From Actinobacteria bacterium 13_1_20CM_4_69_9 (GTDB taxonomy: Bacteria; Actinomycetota; Thermoleophilia; Gaiellales; Gaiellaceae): a DNA stretch of 6,628 nt. Location of the stretch: positions 1 to 6,628 of the forward strand of contig MNJC01000107.1 of NCBI GenBank assembly GCA_001920085.1. The letters are read 5' to 3'. The translations under genes were made by a program, and so were the position numbers. The notes below the pieces were generated by a model that was given only the letters and a program-made list of their open reading frames with translations, had not been told where the DNA came from and ran no database searches. Positions 5,525 to 6,628 of this stretch are shown in pieces; position 1 is the first letter of the stretch; each line of letters starts with the position of its first letter.

Positions 5525-6628
5525 ATGGCCGATACGGTGACGTGGTCCACGCTGCGGCAGCTCGCGGGCTTCCGCGCGGAGCACGGGTGCGCCACCAGCC
5601 TGTACCTGAATCTCGATCCCTCGCAGGTTCCGACCGCCGGCGACGCGCAGACGCGGATGAACGCGCTGCTGAACAGTGCCGAGAAGGTCGACCGCAAGGA
5701 CCTGACGCACGAGCAGCGGGGTGCGCTCAAGGGGGACTTCGAGCGGATCGCCCGCTGGTTCGACGACGACTTCGACCGCGACGGAGCGCAGGGCCTCGCG
5801 GTCTTCGCCGCCGGCCTCGACAACTTCTGGACGACGCTCGCGCTGCCCGAGCCGGTGCAGGATCGCTTCAAGGTCAGCCACGAGCTCTTCCTCGCGCCGC
5901 TCGTGCGCGTCGTCGCGCGGGCCGACGGGACGATCGTCGCGGTCGTCGGGCGCGAGCAGGGTCAGCTGTACCGGCTGAGCGCGGGGAGGCTGCAGGAGCT
6001 CGGCGACTACTCGGACGAGACGCCCGGGCGCCACGATCAGGGCGGCTGGTCGCAGGCGCGCTACCAGCGACACATCGAGCATCTGGTGCAGGAGCACGTC
6101 AAGGACGTCGCCGAGGTTCTCGACCGCAGCCGCCGCCGGTTGCACGTCCCGAAGATCGTGCTCGTGCGCTCGGAGGAGATGCGAGCGGAATTCCTCGACG
6201 CGCTTTCCGCCGAGGCGCGCGAGGCGGTGGTCGGCTGGACCCCGGCGGAGGCACATGCGGGGCCTGCGCAGCTGCTCGAGGCCGTCACGCCGGTGCTCGA
6301 GGAGGCCGAGGCGAAGGACGAGGCCGAAGTGCTCGCGCGCTGGCGCGAGGACGCGGGCCGCGGCACGCGCGCCGCGGCCGGCTGGGAGCAGACGCTGGAA
6401 GCGGCCTCTGACGGCCGAGTCGAGGTGCTGCTGTTCCAGGACGGCGTCGACCATCCGGCGTTTCGGTGTCCCGCGTGCGGGCGCGCTGCGGCGTCGGGCG
6501 GGAGTTGCCCCCTCGACGGCACCAGCCTGGAGCCGACGGACGCCGGCCTCGACCTCGCGGTGCACCAGACGCTCACGCACGGCGGCGAGGTGTGGGCGAT
6601 CCGCCACCAGCAGGACCTCGCGCCGGTC
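5525..6628 (+). CDS. eRF1/Pelota/Vms1-superfamily protein (baeRF type), 3' partial
   Basis: The frame is open from ATG 5525 to the right edge (368 residues, no stop). ATG has AGGGG 6 bases upstream. After an N-terminal part with the divergent SLYLNLDPS strand, residues 128-160 hold a two-strand unit (VARADGTIVAVVG, then GQLYRLSAGRLQEL) typical of the eRF1 middle domain. GGWSQARYQRH (173-183) follows, where Gln177 or Gln181 may stand for the glutamine used in release or peptidyl-tRNA cleavage by eRF1 and Vms1. A charged helical stretch (about 184-290) leads to a domain like eRF1/Pelota domain 3: VEVLLF, then an inserted zinc ribbon with Cys315, Cys318 and Cys328 (Asp331 in the fourth position), then HGGEVWAI. 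By family, such bacterial proteins are proposed to act on stalled ribosomes or peptidyl-tRNA; activity is inferred, not shown. Probably only a short C-terminal tail is missing. No NIKS-type codon-reading domain is present. Confidence 0.78.
   Translation, partial: MADTVTWSTLRQLAGFRAEHGCATSLYLNLDPSQVPTAGDAQTRMNALLNSAEKVDRKDLTHEQRGALKGDFERIARWFDDDFDRDGAQGLAVFAAGLDNFWTTLALPEPVQDRFKVSHELFLAPLVRVVARADGTIVAVVGREQGQLYRLSAGRLQELGDYSDETPGRHDQGGWSQARYQRHIEHLVQEHVKDVAEVLDRSRRRLHVPKIVLVRSEEMRAEFLDALSAEAREAVVGWTPAEAHAGPAQLLEAVTPVLEEAEAKDEAEVLARWREDAGRGTRAAAGWEQTLEAASDGRVEVLLFQDGVDHPAFRCPACGRAAASGGSCPLDGTSLEPTDAGLDLAVHQTLTHGGEVWAIRHQQDLAPV

Noticed and set aside
5542..6411. 289-codon + strand frame inside the baeRF-like gene
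   Set aside because: It is Arg/Ala/Gly-rich, out of frame with the protein showing eRF1-like motifs, and its start has no ribosome binding site.
5171..6607. 478-codon open frame on the - strand across the baeRF-like gene and part of DUF488
   Set aside because: The translation is an Arg/Leu/Ala-rich shadow of GC-rich coding sequence without family motifs. The + frame from 5525 and the - frame 4971-5489 carry recognisable domains over the same bases.
1..6628. tRNA or rRNA genes, CRISPR arrays, insertion sequences, attachment sites
   Set aside because: I saw no regularly spaced repeats, transposase or integrase motifs, tRNA cloverleaf or rRNA-like stretch on either strand.

Overview
The window is a very GC-rich stretch of bacterial chromosome with tightly packed genes, frequent GTG starts and start/stop overlaps. 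Gene content suggests an actinobacterium. A Thermoleophilia-type lineage (Gaiella/Solirubrobacter relatives) is my best guess from the zinc-ribbon/PAS protein and the bacterial eRF1-like protein, but that rests on memory of families, not on a search. I see no mobile element, CRISPR array, tRNA or rRNA.

Left block, + strand (2-2694): three overlapping genes that look like one operon. They are the C-terminal part of a UvrD-type helicase fused to a RecB-like PD-(D/E)XK nuclease with four Fe-S-type cysteines, endonuclease III (nth, with its own 4Fe-4S loop), and a class I SAM-dependent methyltransferase. The first two act in DNA break processing and base excision repair. The methyltransferase substrate is unknown.

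Middle block, - strand (5489 down to 2678): in transcription order, a DUF488 protein, a broken thioredoxin reductase gene (trxB), a CorA-family Mg2+/divalent cation channel, and a small zinc-ribbon + PAS protein. The trxB gene has lost about 45 codons from its NADPH domain and changes frame there, so it is either a pseudogene or an assembly/sequencing deletion. CorA carries GQN where the family has the signature GMN. The last gene runs 17 bases into the methyltransferase gene in a tail-to-tail overlap, with a perfect 9-bp inverted repeat next to it.

Right block, + strand (5525 to the edge): a gene divergent from DUF488 across only 35 bases encodes a protein of the bacterial/archaeal eRF1-Pelota/Vms1-like superfamily (baeRF type). 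It has a GGWSQ motif and a C-terminal zinc-ribbon-bearing domain, and is cut by the window edge.

I find no convincing new multi-gene system. The best leads are the trxB lesion, the GQN CorA paired with a zinc-ribbon/PAS protein, and the divergent DUF488/baeRF pair.
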